Origin: Shewanella sp. VB17
Lineage (GTDB): Bacteria; Pseudomonadota; Gammaproteobacteria; Enterobacterales; Shewanellaceae
Reading direction: 5' to 3'
Length of the DNA: 64,000 bases
NCBI RefSeq assembly: GCF_013248905.1
Contig: NZ_JABRVS010000001.1
Location: 3,472,001-3,536,000 of the forward strand
The translations under genes were made by a program, and so were the position numbers. The notes under the pieces are model-generated. The model was not told where the DNA came from and did no database searches. It worked only from the letters and a program-made list of their open reading frames with translations. Shown here piece by piece: positions 33,034 to 43,276 of the stretch (position 1 is the first letter of the stretch; each line of letters opens with the position of its first letter).

Positions 33034-35667
33034 ATGCTAAAAAAAACATTATCATGGTCAATACTCACGTTAATTACCTGTGCAAGCTTACTATTTCTCA
33101 GCGGATGTTTATCAGATGATGACAAACTGATTATAAAAGGCAACTCCACGATTCCAAGCACAACCCCACACTTTCCAAAAGACGCTATCATGATCAAAGC
33201 TGGAGAAAATTTGACGATCCGTATTCAAGAGGCCTTGATTAACGCGCAAAGCAATGACGTTATTGTACTGCCTAAAGGTCACTTTAAAATAGCATCAAGT
33301 CTCTTGTTCGACGGTGATGTCGATGGTGATGGTTATATGGTAACCAACATCACCATCATGGGATATGGTATGAATGAAACCATATTGGATTTTTCAGACT
33401 CACTCTCAGGCGATGGTATATTCGTCCAAAATGCCGCTAATATTACTATCCAAGACTTGTCTGTTAATGAAGCAAAAAATAATGGGATTAAACTCAAGAA
33501 TACCAACGGAGTCATACTCAGAAAACTCGCCACTGTCTGGGAAGGTGAACTCGATAAACACAATGGTGCTTATGGACTTTATCCCGTCGAGTGTGCAAAC
33601 ATTCTGATTGAAGATAGCTATGTAAGAGGCAGCGCCGATGCCGGAATTTATGTCGGTCAATCTCAATACATTGTGGTTCGCCGCAACATTGCCAAAGAAA
33701 ATGTGGCTGGGATCGAAATTGAAAACTCACACTATGCCGATGTTTATAATAATCAAGCTATCGGTAATACTGGTGGTATTTTAGTCTTTGACTTACCAAT
33801 CAATAACCACAAATACGGGGCTAGTGTTCGTGTTTTCAATAATAAAATTTCTAACAATAACACTAAGAACTTTGCTAATGCATCAGCTAATCCAGCTGGG
33901 GTGCATATTGTTCCACCGGGAACCGGAATTATTGTGCTTTCTACCAGCGATGTCGAGATCTTCAACAATGAAATCACTCACCACGATACTATGGGGATCG
34001 CGATCAGTAGTTTTTTTATCGCAGAACCTGATATGAATGCCTTTGTCGCTAACTATGGTCAGACAAATCAACCCATTGAAGATGGTTGGCGACCCACACC
34101 CCGTAATATCTATCTCCACGACAATCTGATCACTGATTATGGCAAGCAACCCAATGGCCACCTGATCGACGACATTATCAAAGCTTACATGTTTACTCAT
34201 GGAACATTTCCCGGCGTGCTCTATGACGGGTTAGGTGAAATGTTATCAAATAACGGCACCGCTGCGTATTTAGGCTTACAAGAGATGCCATTCGCCGACG
34301 ATGGTAGCGATAATATTTGTTCGACCAACAACGGTGATGTCTCATTTGGGCGACTGTATGCCAACGACAATGTTGATATTACTTACCCTAATGTGCTTTA
34401 TGAAGCCACTCAAAATGAGATAATGAAATGTAGTCAAGTCCGTCTACCCACACATACGGTCACATTCGCAGATAACATCTTTGGTTGTGGCATTGATGAC
34501 GAGGTCGCCGGTTGTGACGGGCAAAATACAGTCAGCGGCACTGGGGCAATAGATGAAGGGGAAGCGCTGTTCCTCGGTGACGGAGAATTAACGCTTTGTG
34601 AGCCCATAGGCGAACAAGTCAATTGGCAGGCGCTATTAAGGGCTAACTGCCCAAACCTAGCTGACTATAACCTATTTTTAAACAACTCAAACCCAACGGC
34701 AGATGCAAATTCTGGCGGGTTACCTTACGATCTCAATACTCAACTCTTCACTGACTATGCCAGTAAATACCGTTTTATTTTTGTGCCTGAAGGTGAAAAA
34801 GCAAACTACTCTTCCCAAGAAAGCATGGATTTTCCTGTAGGCACTGTGATCACTAAAACCTTCGCCCTGCCTGCGAATACTAACGCACGCGGCATAGATA
34901 AAGAGGACATGATTGAAACACGCTTACTGATCCACCGTTCAACAGGTTGGACTGCGCTACCTTACCTCCATAATACTGACAAATCCAATGCCATTATAGC
35001 GAAAGCTGGTGCGATTCAAGCAAAACAAATTACACATAACAATAAAGTACTTAATTTTAATTATCTTGTTCCTAGCATGAATCAATGTAAACAATGTCAT
35101 CAGTTTAAAGCCTCAAATCACAGCCCAGCTATTTTTGTCCCTATTGGGCCTAAAGCACGTCATCTGAATAAAAACTATACCTACACTGACGGAGCCATGA
35201 ATCAACTGATGAAATGGCAGCAGGCTGGCATACTACAAGGAGTCCCTGATGTCACCACAATCAGTACTGTGCCAACCTACACAGATAAAGAAAAAAACGA
35301 TGTAACGACATACTCAGATACCTTATTAATGAACACGGCAAAAGGCTATCTGGATATCAACTGTGCTCATTGTCACCGACCAGAAGGTAATGCCTCTAAT
35401 ACCGGCCTCACACTTGAATACTGGCGAGCATACGGCGATGGTTTTGCACACGGTACCTGTAAATCTCCGGTGGCTTATGGTGGAGGATCCTTAAGCTATG
35501 ATGTCGTTCCCGGATCGCCGCAAGACTCTATCTCTCACTTCAGAATGGATACCAATACACCGGGCGATCGCATGCCAGAAATTGGACGTAGTTTAATTCA
35601 TGATGAAGGTGTCGCACTTATTCACGAATGGATAACGCGACTGCCTATGGCTAGCTGTTCACCTTAG
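33034..35667 (+). CDS. Lipoprotein: parallel beta-helix fused to diheme cytochrome c
   Basis: An 877-aa outer-surface or periplasmic lipoprotein. The signal peptide ends in LSGC (lipobox near residue 25). Residues about 60-400 form right-handed parallel beta-helix repeats (..NITIQDLSVNEAKNNGIKLKN.., ..NIAKENVAGIEIENSHYADVYNN..). The C-terminal half (from about residue 545, ..LPYDLNTQLFTDYASKYRF..) has two haem-binding motifs, CKQCH and CAHCH, and resembles the Shewanella SO2930-type diheme cytochrome family. In related genomes, as I recall, these two parts are usually neighbouring genes. Here they form one frame, probably linking polymer binding to electron transfer. GGAG lies before the ATG. 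Confidence 0.85.
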   Translation: MLKKTLSWSILTLITCASLLFLSGCLSDDDKLIIKGNSTIPSTTPHFPKDAIMIKAGENLTIRIQEALINAQSNDVIVLPKGHFKIASSLLFDGDVDGDGYMVTNITIMGYGMNETILDFSDSLSGDGIFVQNAANITIQDLSVNEAKNNGIKLKNTNGVILRKLATVWEGELDKHNGAYGLYPVECANILIEDSYVRGSADAGIYVGQSQYIVVRRNIAKENVAGIEIENSHYADVYNNQAIGNTGGILVFDLPINNHKYGASVRVFNNKISNNNTKNFANASANPAGVHIVPPGTGIIVLSTSDVEIFNNEITHHDTMGIAISSFFIAEPDMNAFVANYGQTNQPIEDGWRPTPRNIYLHDNLITDYGKQPNGHLIDDIIKAYMFTHGTFPGVLYDGLGEMLSNNGTAAYLGLQEMPFADDGSDNICSTNNGDVSFGRLYANDNVDITYPNVLYEATQNEIMKCSQVRLPTHTVTFADNIFGCGIDDEVAGCDGQNTVSGTGAIDEGEALFLGDGELTLCEPIGEQVNWQALLRANCPNLADYNLFLNNSNPTADANSGGLPYDLNTQLFTDYASKYRFIFVPEGEKANYSSQESMDFPVGTVITKTFALPANTNARGIDKEDMIETRLLIHRSTGWTALPYLHNTDKSNAIIAKAGAIQAKQITHNNKVLNFNYLVPSMNQCKQCHQFKASNHSPAIFVPIGPKARHLNKNYTYTDGAMNQLMKWQQAGILQGVPDVTTISTVPTYTDKEKNDVTTYSDTLLMNTAKGYLDINCAHCHRPEGNASNTGLTLEYWRAYGDGFAHGTCKSPVAYGGGSLSYDVVPGSPQDSISHFRMDTNTPGDRMPEIGRSLIHDEGVALIHEWITRLPMASCSP

Positions 35668-35787
35668 TGGGCACTATGTTATCAAGGGTAAAAGTGATGA
35701 TTGAGACCTACAGCACACTGCGGGTGCATATCGGTCACTCGCGTTTTAGTGTCAACGGTATATTCACAAACTCGCTTCTTAGACACC

Positions 35788-35816
35788 AAAAAGCCTACGT
35801 AATGTAGGCTTTTTTT
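35788..35816. terminator. Bidirectional rho-independent terminator
   Basis: AAAAAGCCTAC-GTAAT-GTAGGCTTTTTTT forms an eight-pair stem flanked by A and T tracts. It lies between the plus-strand cytochrome gene and the end of minus-strand sohB, so it can stop both transcripts. Confidence 0.9.
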
Positions 35817-35839
35817 CATTCACATACTCGGCGGAAATG

Positions 35840-36901
35840 CTAGCCTAATATTTGATTTTTCTCAGCCATTTTATTCAACACAGCATTGCAAGATAACGAA
35901 GCGGCATGCGCGATTTTATCGGCAAATGTTTTCTTTAATTGATATCTGACTTTAATAACAGTCCGCTCTTTAGCTAAATTAAGAATGACATCATCACTGG
36001 TCGAAATCCCATCGATTAACCCAAGCTCAATTGCTTGCTGCCCATACCAATGCTCACCTGTAGCCACTTTAGCTAAGTCTAAATCTGGGCGATATTGTGC
36101 AATAAAACCTTTAAATAATTCATGAGTCTCTTCAAGTTCTAGCTGGAACTTCTCACGGCCTTCATCGGTATTTTCACCAAATATGGTCAAGGTACGTTTA
36201 AAATCACCCGCCGTATGCTGCTCATAATCAATATCGTGTTTTTTAAGCAACTTATTGAAGTTTGGCACTTGCGCCACAACACCAATCGAGCCAACAATAG
36301 CAAATGGCGCTGCGTACACTTTATTCGCCACACACGCCATCATATAACCGCCACTCGCAGCCACTTTATCAACGCAAATAGTCAGCTGGATGTTAGCCTG
36401 ACGAAGACGATCAAGTTGGCTTGATGCTAAGCCATAACCATGAACCATACCACCGCCACTTTCAACGTTAACAATGGCTTCATCACCAGGCTCAGCGATG
36501 GCAATAATCGCACTGATCTCTTCACGCAATGATGACACTTCATTCGCATCGATGCTGCCTTTAAAATCGACCACAAAAGTTCTTGGTGCTAATGCCTGCT
36601 CTGTTTGCTCTTTCAATGCCTTATCTTTGGCTTTTTCATCCGCCTTTCGTTGCTTTTCATACGCTTTAAATTGAGTTTTGCTATACAACTCTTCTTTTAG
36701 ATCATGTTGCAGGTCTTTCAGCTCTTCTGAAATATTGGTTAATTTAAGCTCACCTTTACCCCCTTTTTGCTTAACCGCAGAGGCCAGTACCACAACAACC
36801 ACCACAATGATCGATAACACGACCGTGATAGCTTTAGCGAAAAACATGCCATACTCGTACAAAAATTCCAAAATATGCTCCAGCAAATCAATCTTGTTCA
36901 A
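35840..36901 (-). CDS. sohB: Inner-membrane protease SohB
   Basis: A 353-aa S49-family serine peptidase. An N-terminal transmembrane helix (about residues 23-42) is followed by a charged linker and the peptidase domain. The catalytic serine is in AASGGYMM (Ser183) and the general-base lysine in AGDFKRTLT (Lys235); the Ser-Lys dyad and the GSIGVVAQ motif match SohB/SppA. SohB is a membrane-anchored protease with its active site in the periplasm. Length fits Escherichia SohB (349 aa). Gene order sohB - ... - yciK - rluB - trp is the conserved local order of many gammaproteobacteria. Confidence 0.95.
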   Translation of the reverse strand: MNKIDLLEHILEFLYEYGMFFAKAITVVLSIIVVVVVVLASAVKQKGGKGELKLTNISEELKDLQHDLKEELYSKTQFKAYEKQRKADEKAKDKALKEQTEQALAPRTFVVDFKGSIDANEVSSLREEISAIIAIAEPGDEAIVNVESGGGMVHGYGLASSQLDRLRQANIQLTICVDKVAASGGYMMACVANKVYAAPFAIVGSIGVVAQVPNFNKLLKKHDIDYEQHTAGDFKRTLTIFGENTDEGREKFQLELEETHELFKGFIAQYRPDLDLAKVATGEHWYGQQAIELGLIDGISTSDDVILNLAKERTVIKVRYQLKKTFADKIAHAASLSCNAVLNKMAEKNQILG

Positions 36902-36962
36902 TCTAAAAAATGATGGTTATTCTAACAAGCTTTAATGCAATAAGAAAACGAACAATAAAAAG

Positions 36963-36984
36963 AAACCCAGCCAATGCTGGGTTT
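36963..36984 (-). terminator. Terminator after the lipase gene
   Basis: AAACCCAGC-CAAT-GCTGGGTTT is a nine-pair stem. On the minus strand it is followed by CTTTTTATT, which fits termination of the lipase transcript entering from the right. Confidence 0.8.
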
Positions 36985-37023
36985 TACCTACATTTACCTA
37001 TTACACAGATTACGGCTTCCTTA

Positions 37024-39423
37024 TTACCCTGCTGGCACAGAGCAAGGTTTAATCACACTCTCATCACCAATCGTAATACTGGCACTGCCCTGACTGGCCG
37101 TTTGTGCATAACCGGCTACTTGTGCTTGCATCTCAATCGTAGCGGCTGCGGAGCCTTCGGGATTAATAAGCGAACTGTGATCGCCTTTAGTAAAACGCAC
37201 TGCACCTGAGCCTACTGAGGTGCTCGAAATACAGGCTAATTCAAGATTATCAATCAAAGGCTCTGTGCCTGATAATGGGTAGTTATCAACACGGCTAGGT
37301 AAGACTTGATCCGGTAAATTTGTATCACCACCGTCACCGACCACTTCAATCAAGTGAACCGGCAGACCAGTCGCCTTTAACATGGCAGCATGGTTAATCG
37401 GATCGGCACTGTCCAGTGCCGTTTGCACAGCAAAGGCAAAGCTCGGTAAAAATCCGGCATACACAGCTTCAACCAGTGCAGCGTATTGTGCTGTATCTGG
37501 TGCATAATTTTCAGTGTTAGCCGCATCAACCAGCTTTTGAAAATCCTCACTTGCTGTCACTTCTGACAATAGCAAAGGCCCAAATGTTTCTGAGCCAATA
37601 AAGGTACCTGCTAACCCACCCGCTGGCGCGACTAAAGAAGCAGCGTTGAGCTTATACACATAACTTAAATCAGTGCCTGAATTAGGATCTGGCAGCTCAG
37701 TGTTAGCATAAGCCGAGAAGTTAGTGCTAACAATGCCGCCTAAGCTTAAACCTTGCACGCTGATATTATTGATATCAAATATCTGTGGCTGAGCAGCTTG
37801 CCCAAGTGCGCCCGCTAAACCTGTTAATGAAGCGCGCAGGGCAAGGTGATCTAAGGTTGCCTGACGAAAATTATCACGAGCCGTTAGCGTACTATCGATA
37901 TTAGTAAAAACTAGTGAATTACCATTGACAAACGCCGAGCCAGCACTTTTATCTGTTGCTGAGACTTCATAGACACCATCATTGTTCGCATCATAAGAGC
38001 GTTCACCATGAAGCGGCATATCGATCGCAATAGTAGCCACCCCCTTAGATGCATACATGTCTGCATAGGCAAGAGTCTGCTCTTTGAGGCCACTAAGACC
38101 ATGCATGGCTATCGTCGTCGGCCAGCCAGCAGCTGGCATGGTGCCAACATTCGGTATGGAAATAAGCACCTTGATCACTTCTTGCCCTGTCGGCTGAGGA
38201 ATAGGATTAAACTTGGTCAGGTGTTTGGTTTTATCGGCCGCATCGCCATCATCTAACAACCAGGTTTTTCCAGCTAACAATGCTGGGTTAGCAAGTGCTG
38301 CATTAGGATCAATCCCATAAACTGTGGCTTGTGCACCATAATGTTGTTGGCTCATAGTGCCTGTTTGTAGCGCCAATAATACCGCAACAGGACTATCCCC
38401 CAAGGCATGCCAATAAGTACTGATCCCAGAACACTGAGTCGAATTACAGCTCCCATAGGTTGGCACAGTCAGATCAGCAGTATACAAATCGGCGACAGTT
38501 AACCCCGCCGCCTGCGCCATTGTCACGCCTAAAGGATGCGGAACTGGCACTGATATTGAAGGTGCAAAGGGGCTTTGCGGACTAGGGTCAAGCATCAACA
38601 ACTGCACAGTCTTATACACATCGGTAACTGATTGTGTCGTGAACAAACCTGTATAACTTAAGGTGTTTGCATCGACACTGTGAGCTTGAGCTAAACCTTT
38701 CTCATAACTATTAACTAAGGTTTGCAACGACAATTGCTCTACCGTTTCAAGCGGCAGTGTCTCAATGTCTAATCTCACGCTGTTATACGTTGATGAAGCA
38801 GCCACAGATTGCCCCGCTGAATCGACAACAAGATTAGTGGTGGCATAAATATAAGACTGATTGGATTTTAATGGCTTGAGGGGCACGATCGCGATGGTAT
38901 TGCCCACGGCTTTAGCAATAAAATCGACCCCAAATTGCAATTCATCGCCGACTTTACACGCTGATGCTGAAGGCGCAGTTTTACACTCTGCATCCGATGA
39001 CAACGGACCGCCAACGGTGGCCTCAAACATTCTCACCGCACCTGGCTGAAACACAGAAGCGACATCAAGGAGCAATACAGTGCCATCAAGATCCGTTGCA
39101 AGCTCTACAGTGATTGAAATAGGTGCCACTGTCGACCAACCGTCTAATGCTCCGATGACTATTTGGGGATCGGTATAATCGCTACTGCCATCATTCAACT
39201 CATCGGGTAGTTTAATGGTGCCGTCGAGCGTCCCACTAAACAACAGATCATTAGGAGTAGGAAGTGTGCGCTTAGCGGGATCCTTATTACCTGGATCAAA
39301 AGCGATATGAGAAACTGGCGTTAACGCCTCAACCTTGTCACTTAATTCTTCTACGCTGTCCCCACCACACCCTGTCAGCCCAAGCGCAGATGCAACCGCT
39401 ACACCTAAAAAGAGTCTTTTCAT
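37024..39423 (-). CDS. Surface-exposed lipoprotein (phospho)lipase, VolA/Pla-1 type
   Basis: A 799-aa lipoprotein. The signal ends in the lipobox LTGC (near residue 19), followed by GGDSVEEL. The N-terminal half contains the family's Ig-like part (..HIAFDPGNKDPAKRTLPTPNDLLF..). The C-terminal alpha/beta-hydrolase domain has an oxyanion region (..MHGLSGLKEQ.., ..IDMPLHGERSYD..) and the nucleophile elbow GLSLGG. Vibrio VolA is a surface lysophospholipase feeding fatty acids to the cell, and a similar role is inferred. The ATG at 39423 is chosen, with GGGG six bases upstream; a TTG at 39435 overlaps that ribosome site. Confidence 0.85.
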   Translation of the reverse strand: MKRLFLGVAVASALGLTGCGGDSVEELSDKVEALTPVSHIAFDPGNKDPAKRTLPTPNDLLFSGTLDGTIKLPDELNDGSSDYTDPQIVIGALDGWSTVAPISITVELATDLDGTVLLLDVASVFQPGAVRMFEATVGGPLSSDAECKTAPSASACKVGDELQFGVDFIAKAVGNTIAIVPLKPLKSNQSYIYATTNLVVDSAGQSVAASSTYNSVRLDIETLPLETVEQLSLQTLVNSYEKGLAQAHSVDANTLSYTGLFTTQSVTDVYKTVQLLMLDPSPQSPFAPSISVPVPHPLGVTMAQAAGLTVADLYTADLTVPTYGSCNSTQCSGISTYWHALGDSPVAVLLALQTGTMSQQHYGAQATVYGIDPNAALANPALLAGKTWLLDDGDAADKTKHLTKFNPIPQPTGQEVIKVLISIPNVGTMPAAGWPTTIAMHGLSGLKEQTLAYADMYASKGVATIAIDMPLHGERSYDANNDGVYEVSATDKSAGSAFVNGNSLVFTNIDSTLTARDNFRQATLDHLALRASLTGLAGALGQAAQPQIFDINNISVQGLSLGGIVSTNFSAYANTELPDPNSGTDLSYVYKLNAASLVAPAGGLAGTFIGSETFGPLLLSEVTASEDFQKLVDAANTENYAPDTAQYAALVEAVYAGFLPSFAFAVQTALDSADPINHAAMLKATGLPVHLIEVVGDGGDTNLPDQVLPSRVDNYPLSGTEPLIDNLELACISSTSVGSGAVRFTKGDHSSLINPEGSAAATIEMQAQVAGYAQTASQGSASITIGDESVIKPCSVPAG

Positions 39424-39688
39424 CTTGTTCCCCAAATCTTGTTATAATAATTTTTTGTTTTCACCAAAGAATTTAGTCACAATAGGCAATCATAGTGTGA
39501 CCAAATAGGACTTTTATCAGTCCCTACCTTAGCTTAAGTTAACGTAAATACATTGGCTTAGCTACATTTTTGTCACAAGCAACCACGAAATGCACAAACA
39601 ATGGTTAATCATTTGTTTGAAACAAGTGTGCATCATTTCAGTGACTCTAGAGGTGGCGGGCTTTTCCGCCAATAGGAAATATTGACTC

Positions 39689-40426
39689 ATGTTGGAATAT
39701 CAAGCTGCAAAAGATTTGCTGATGAATAAAACAATACTCGTGACGGGCGCTGGCGACGGTATTGGCCGCGCCGCTGCAGTGGCGTTTGCACAGCATGGTG
39801 CAACCGTTATTTTACTCGGTAAAACCGTTAAAAAATTAGAAGCGGTGTATGATGTAATTGAGCAAGCGGGGTACCCAAAGCCTGCTATCGTCCCTTTAGA
39901 TCTACAAGGTGCGACAGAACAACACTATATCGACATGGCTGAGACCATAGAACAGCAATTTGGCCACCTAGACGGACTCCTGCATAACGCCAGCATATTA
40001 GGTGTACTTGGGCCATTTCAACATATCGCGATGGATTCAGTCCAAAAGGTAATGCAGGTCAATGTTATTGCAGAAATCATGCTAACAAAAGCCCTGTTGC
40101 CTGTAATGAAAAAGGCACCATTGGCTTCATTGGTATTCACCTCAAGCAGTGTTGGTCGCCAAGGAAAAGCCTTTTGGGGGGAGTATGCTATCTCTAAATT
40201 TGCCACTGAAGGCATGATGCAAACACTTGCCCATGAATACGAAGGTTCAAATGTTCGGGTGAACAGTATCAATCCTGGTGCCACTCGTACCGGCATGCGC
40301 GCTAATGCTTACCCAGCAGAAAACCCACAAACGCTTAAAGCAGCAGAAGACATTATGGCTGCTTATCTTTACCTCATGGGTCATGACTCTGTCGCTGTTA
40401 ATGGGCAGCAAATTAACGCTCAGTAA
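39689..40426 (+). CDS. yciK: Short-chain dehydrogenase YciK
   Basis: A 245-aa SDR-family oxidoreductase. The cofactor-binding motif TGAGDGIG (residues 20-27), NAS near 92 and the catalytic set Ser-Tyr-Lys (..FTSSSVGRQG.., YAISK) are present. The N-terminal MLEYQAAKDLLMNK matches the YciK start (..Y....DLL..), so the first ATG is used. It is a neighbour of rluB and the trp region, as in enteric bacteria. Substrate is unknown. Confidence 0.92.
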   Translation: MLEYQAAKDLLMNKTILVTGAGDGIGRAAAVAFAQHGATVILLGKTVKKLEAVYDVIEQAGYPKPAIVPLDLQGATEQHYIDMAETIEQQFGHLDGLLHNASILGVLGPFQHIAMDSVQKVMQVNVIAEIMLTKALLPVMKKAPLASLVFTSSSVGRQGKAFWGEYAISKFATEGMMQTLAHEYEGSNVRVNSINPGATRTGMRANAYPAENPQTLKAAEDIMAAYLYLMGHDSVAVNGQQINAQ

Positions 40427-40434
40427 CGCGATTC

Positions 40435-40470
40435 AAACACGACAAAAGGCACATGCTTCTTGTCGTGTTT
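40435..40470 (+). terminator. Terminator after yciK
   Basis: AAACACGACAA and TTGTCGTGTTT pair across a 14-base loop and are followed by ATTTC. The element lies nine bases after the yciK stop. It may also serve the minus-strand gene ending at 40495. Confidence 0.75.
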
Positions 40471-40494
40471 ATTTCAAATACAATACCCATTAGA

Positions 40495-41409
40495 TTACAT
40501 GTCAATGACAGCGAAATAAATAGCCGTTTTCCCCTCATGGGATGAATAATAGCTGATCTTTAAACGCTCTTTTTCTAGTACGACACCGGCATAACTGGTA
40601 TCCCCGCCGGAAGGCAGACAAAGCAACTCTATAATGGTTAATGACTCCTCATCGATTTCAACCACACTGGTGCGAACTTTATCGTCATAAAGACGCACGA
40701 TAGCGTAATGGTGGCCTTGGTAATAAAAGTTCACCGGTCCACCTATTCGCTTGTCTAACGCCTTCCACTTCCAATCTTGATAGGGAGGTTTAGAAGATCC
40801 CAATAAAGCCGCCTCTTCAGGTTCCCAAACTGGATCTCGTCTAAGTAAACAATGTACATTATCACCTTCATCAAAGATTAAATCAGACTCATTCACATAA
40901 CCTTGCTGATTCAAATATTGACATTCTCTGCTAAAGCAATAACCATCGACACTTTTATACAGGCTAACGTAACCTGCAGGATCTGGAAAATATGAGAGCC
41001 CCCATAACACGTTATTATGCGCTGAAAGTCGCCATAACCAATCATTAGGCTGAGCGACTTCGACCGGAATAGACCAAGACACCCCATCATCTGAACGCCA
41101 AAGGTAAGACTGCCTCATCTGTTTAACACGTGAAATAAAACTTCCCAGTCCTAAGAGCAACAGCTCCCCCTCATACACTAACAATTTACCATCTCGCAGA
41201 TCAGCATGAGCCATCTGCATTAAGACAACTGACTCCCATGTGTGACCTTCATCAAATGATCGAATCACTCGCAGTGAACCATCATCTGACACATGGGCGC
41301 TGCCTTCGCGAAACACACAATAAAGCTCATCGCCAAAGCGCACCATATCAGTAAACGCGTTGTGCTCTCCTTGATCCCAAATTTTATCCACCGACACTAA
41401 TTTCATCAT
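40495..41409 (-). CDS. Sialidase-fold (BNR repeat) protein
   Basis: A 304-aa cytoplasmic-looking beta-propeller with no signal peptide. Asp-box-like turns are visible (RSFDEGHTWESV, RSDDGVSWSIP), with an N-terminal ..FTDMVRFGDELYCVFREG.. typical of exo-alpha-sialidase-like propellers. Without a secretion signal, hydrolysis of host sialic acid is doubtful, and an intracellular glycan or unknown role is possible. Two adjacent ATG codons could start it. It lies between yciK and rluB, facing yciK. Confidence 0.75.
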   Translation of the reverse strand: MMKLVSVDKIWDQGEHNAFTDMVRFGDELYCVFREGSAHVSDDGSLRVIRSFDEGHTWESVVLMQMAHADLRDGKLLVYEGELLLLGLGSFISRVKQMRQSYLWRSDDGVSWSIPVEVAQPNDWLWRLSAHNNVLWGLSYFPDPAGYVSLYKSVDGYCFSRECQYLNQQGYVNESDLIFDEGDNVHCLLRRDPVWEPEEAALLGSSKPPYQDWKWKALDKRIGGPVNFYYQGHHYAIVRLYDDKVRTSVVEIDEESLTIIELLCLPSGGDTSYAGVVLEKERLKISYYSSHEGKTAIYFAVIDM

Positions 41410-41498
41410 GAAACCTAGTAGTTAGTCTTAACTTATTTATAGCATGGCATGGGATAAGTAACCGTTTTCTCATCGTAAATGGCTAAAAAAAGACACAA

Positions 41499-41523
41499 AA
41501 AAAGGCCGCTTTAGCGACCTTTT
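41499..41523 (-). terminator. Terminator after rluB
   Basis: AAAGGCCGCT-TTA-GCGACCTTT, read on the minus strand, is followed by TTTTTTTG. It is placed 32 bases beyond the rluB stop. Confidence 0.8.
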
Positions 41524-41554
41524 AATCATGACGTTTCAACTTAAAAATGCATGA

Positions 41555-42424
41555 TTAACTACTGCGTTGGCGTGTATTTTTACTGGCATTGGATTTATGC
41601 TTATTAACAGCACGTTTAATCTTAGCGCTCTTAACTTTAGCACGGGCAACACTGTGCTTGTCAGTGCCCAACATAGTGCGGTTTTCATTATCTAACCCAG
41701 CGGTTTTTCTTAAATAATTGACCTGCTCTAGCTCCAACTCAACCCAACCTCCACGAGGCAGTGACTTTGGCAGCTCAATCGTACCGTAACGGATCCGAAT
41801 AAGGCGGCTGACTTGGACTTCTTGAGACTCCCATAAACGGCGTACTTCACGATTACGGCCTTCAGCCAGTGTCACATGCCACCACTTATTCATGCCTTCA
41901 CCACCCGCAGCCTTAACTTTATCAAAATGGGCTGGGCCATCTTCTAACGTCACACCTGTGCGAAGTTTTTGAATACACGCATCATTGACTTCACCAAATG
42001 TACGCACCGCATATTCACGCTCAACTTCATTAGATGGGTGCATCAAGCGGTTAGCCAGCTCTCCATCTGAGGTAAATAATAATAAACCAGAAGTATTAAT
42101 ATCCAGACGCCCTACAGAAACCCAACGTGAATCACGCGTTTTAGGTAGGCGATCGAACACGGTTGGACGACCTTCTGGATCTTTACGGCTGCAGATCTCA
42201 CCTTCCGGCTTATGATAAGCAATCACGCGACAAATAAGATCATCTTCGGACTTAATTGAAATAGCACGTCCATCGATTCTAATTTTAACATCGCCTTCGA
42301 CGCGATCACCCAAAGTGGCTATCTCACCATCTATACTAATTCGGCCTGCAGCAATCCATGCCTCCATCTCACGACGGGAGCCATGGCCTGCACGGGCCAA
42401 GACTTTCTGCAACTTTTCACTCAT
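41555..42424 (-). CDS. rluB: 23S rRNA pseudouridine synthase RluB
   Basis: A 289-aa protein: N-terminal S4 RNA-binding domain (KLQKVLARAGHGSRREMEAWI) and RsuA/RluB catalytic domain with GRLDINTSGLLLFTSDGEL containing the catalytic Asp. The C-terminus is a basic tail (..KVKSAKIKRAVNKHKSN..), as usual in RluB. It modifies U2605 of 23S rRNA in the Escherichia numbering. The ATG at 42424 starts directly with the S4 domain; a longer reading to 42460 lacks support. In many relatives rluB is next to scpB, and here an accessory patch of about 7.7 kb separates them. Confidence 0.95.
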   Translation of the reverse strand: MSEKLQKVLARAGHGSRREMEAWIAAGRISIDGEIATLGDRVEGDVKIRIDGRAISIKSEDDLICRVIAYHKPEGEICSRKDPEGRPTVFDRLPKTRDSRWVSVGRLDINTSGLLLFTSDGELANRLMHPSNEVEREYAVRTFGEVNDACIQKLRTGVTLEDGPAHFDKVKAAGGEGMNKWWHVTLAEGRNREVRRLWESQEVQVSRLIRIRYGTIELPKSLPRGGWVELELEQVNYLRKTAGLDNENRTMLGTDKHSVARAKVKSAKIKRAVNKHKSNASKNTRQRSS

Positions 42425-43270
42425 TAGTAAACTCTCTATTAATTTCAACCTAAAATTCAAGTAGTTAGGCTTGTTACATAAGGGCGGGATTTAGTCTGTG
42501 TATTCAATTATGTACACATAGCTAAAAATGTCTCTTGAATGGTGTTAGTTTACAGAAAATGTTTCGTATTCGCAAAGAAAGGACTAGATAGAACTTATAC
42601 CTATTTATACCTGCACATTACTTTACTCAGCTTAGGCACCAATACTAGTGATTAATAAACATTTAGGAGCGATAAATTTTATCCGCAGTTCATGACGCCT
42701 CTTCGAATAAAGATTGATCACATTTTTACTCTTCAATTTGGGCTGAGTTGGTATTTAGTGGAGCGATTGGAAAACTAATCTTCATGGTTATCTATCGCCT
42801 CCAGTGGCTGCCGTGTAGGACACACCAATGTCGTGGTAACAGGATGTTATAGAACGACGTATGTGCAGCTACTTCAGTGAGACGCCGCAAGTACATCTGA
42901 CCGCCACGGACGGTGGAAATGCCTAATTCCAGTATGGAACTGAATAGGCCAGTGAGCTCTACCAAAACCAATAACGTCCATGTTAAACGGCCAGTTCGAC
43001 ATCAATGTCTCTCGCTCATAGAGTTTCACTTTGTGAAACTTCGCCCTGTTTTGTAAGCTCGCAGCCGCAGCTACACCCTTTAAGTAAAGCAAGTGTGTTT
43101 CTTCGGTTTGGCCTTGCAGGTTAGTTTTCTGGCTTATTTTTGCCCCTTTATTCGGTAGAGTAAATACTCATTCACATGATGTTAATGTGCGTTTTCCATA
43201 CTAAAAGTTATCTGAATTCAGCTCCCGACGAATTAATGCGTCTCAGTGTCGCATCGAAATAATTATTTTT
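42425..43270. repeat. Non-coding accessory region with a degenerate interspersed repeat
   Basis: No supported gene is seen in about 850 bases. The minus strand of roughly 42786-42960 carries a degenerate repeat that reappears on the plus strand near 49880-49990. Shared words include GTCGTTCT, CATCCTG, ACGACATTGGTG, TCC..CACGGCA and GATA/AATAAA. Part of it (TCACTGAAGT...GCACA) recurs near 49506-49527. A 72-codon open frame over it (42874-43092) is judged non-coding. Confidence 0.5.
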
Positions 43271-43276
43271 TAAAAT

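Noticed and set aside
42874..43092. 72-codon open frame on the minus strand (MLYLKGVAAAAS..)
   Set aside because: It lies over a degenerate interspersed repeat, has no ribosome site and no recognised domain; composition looks non-coding.
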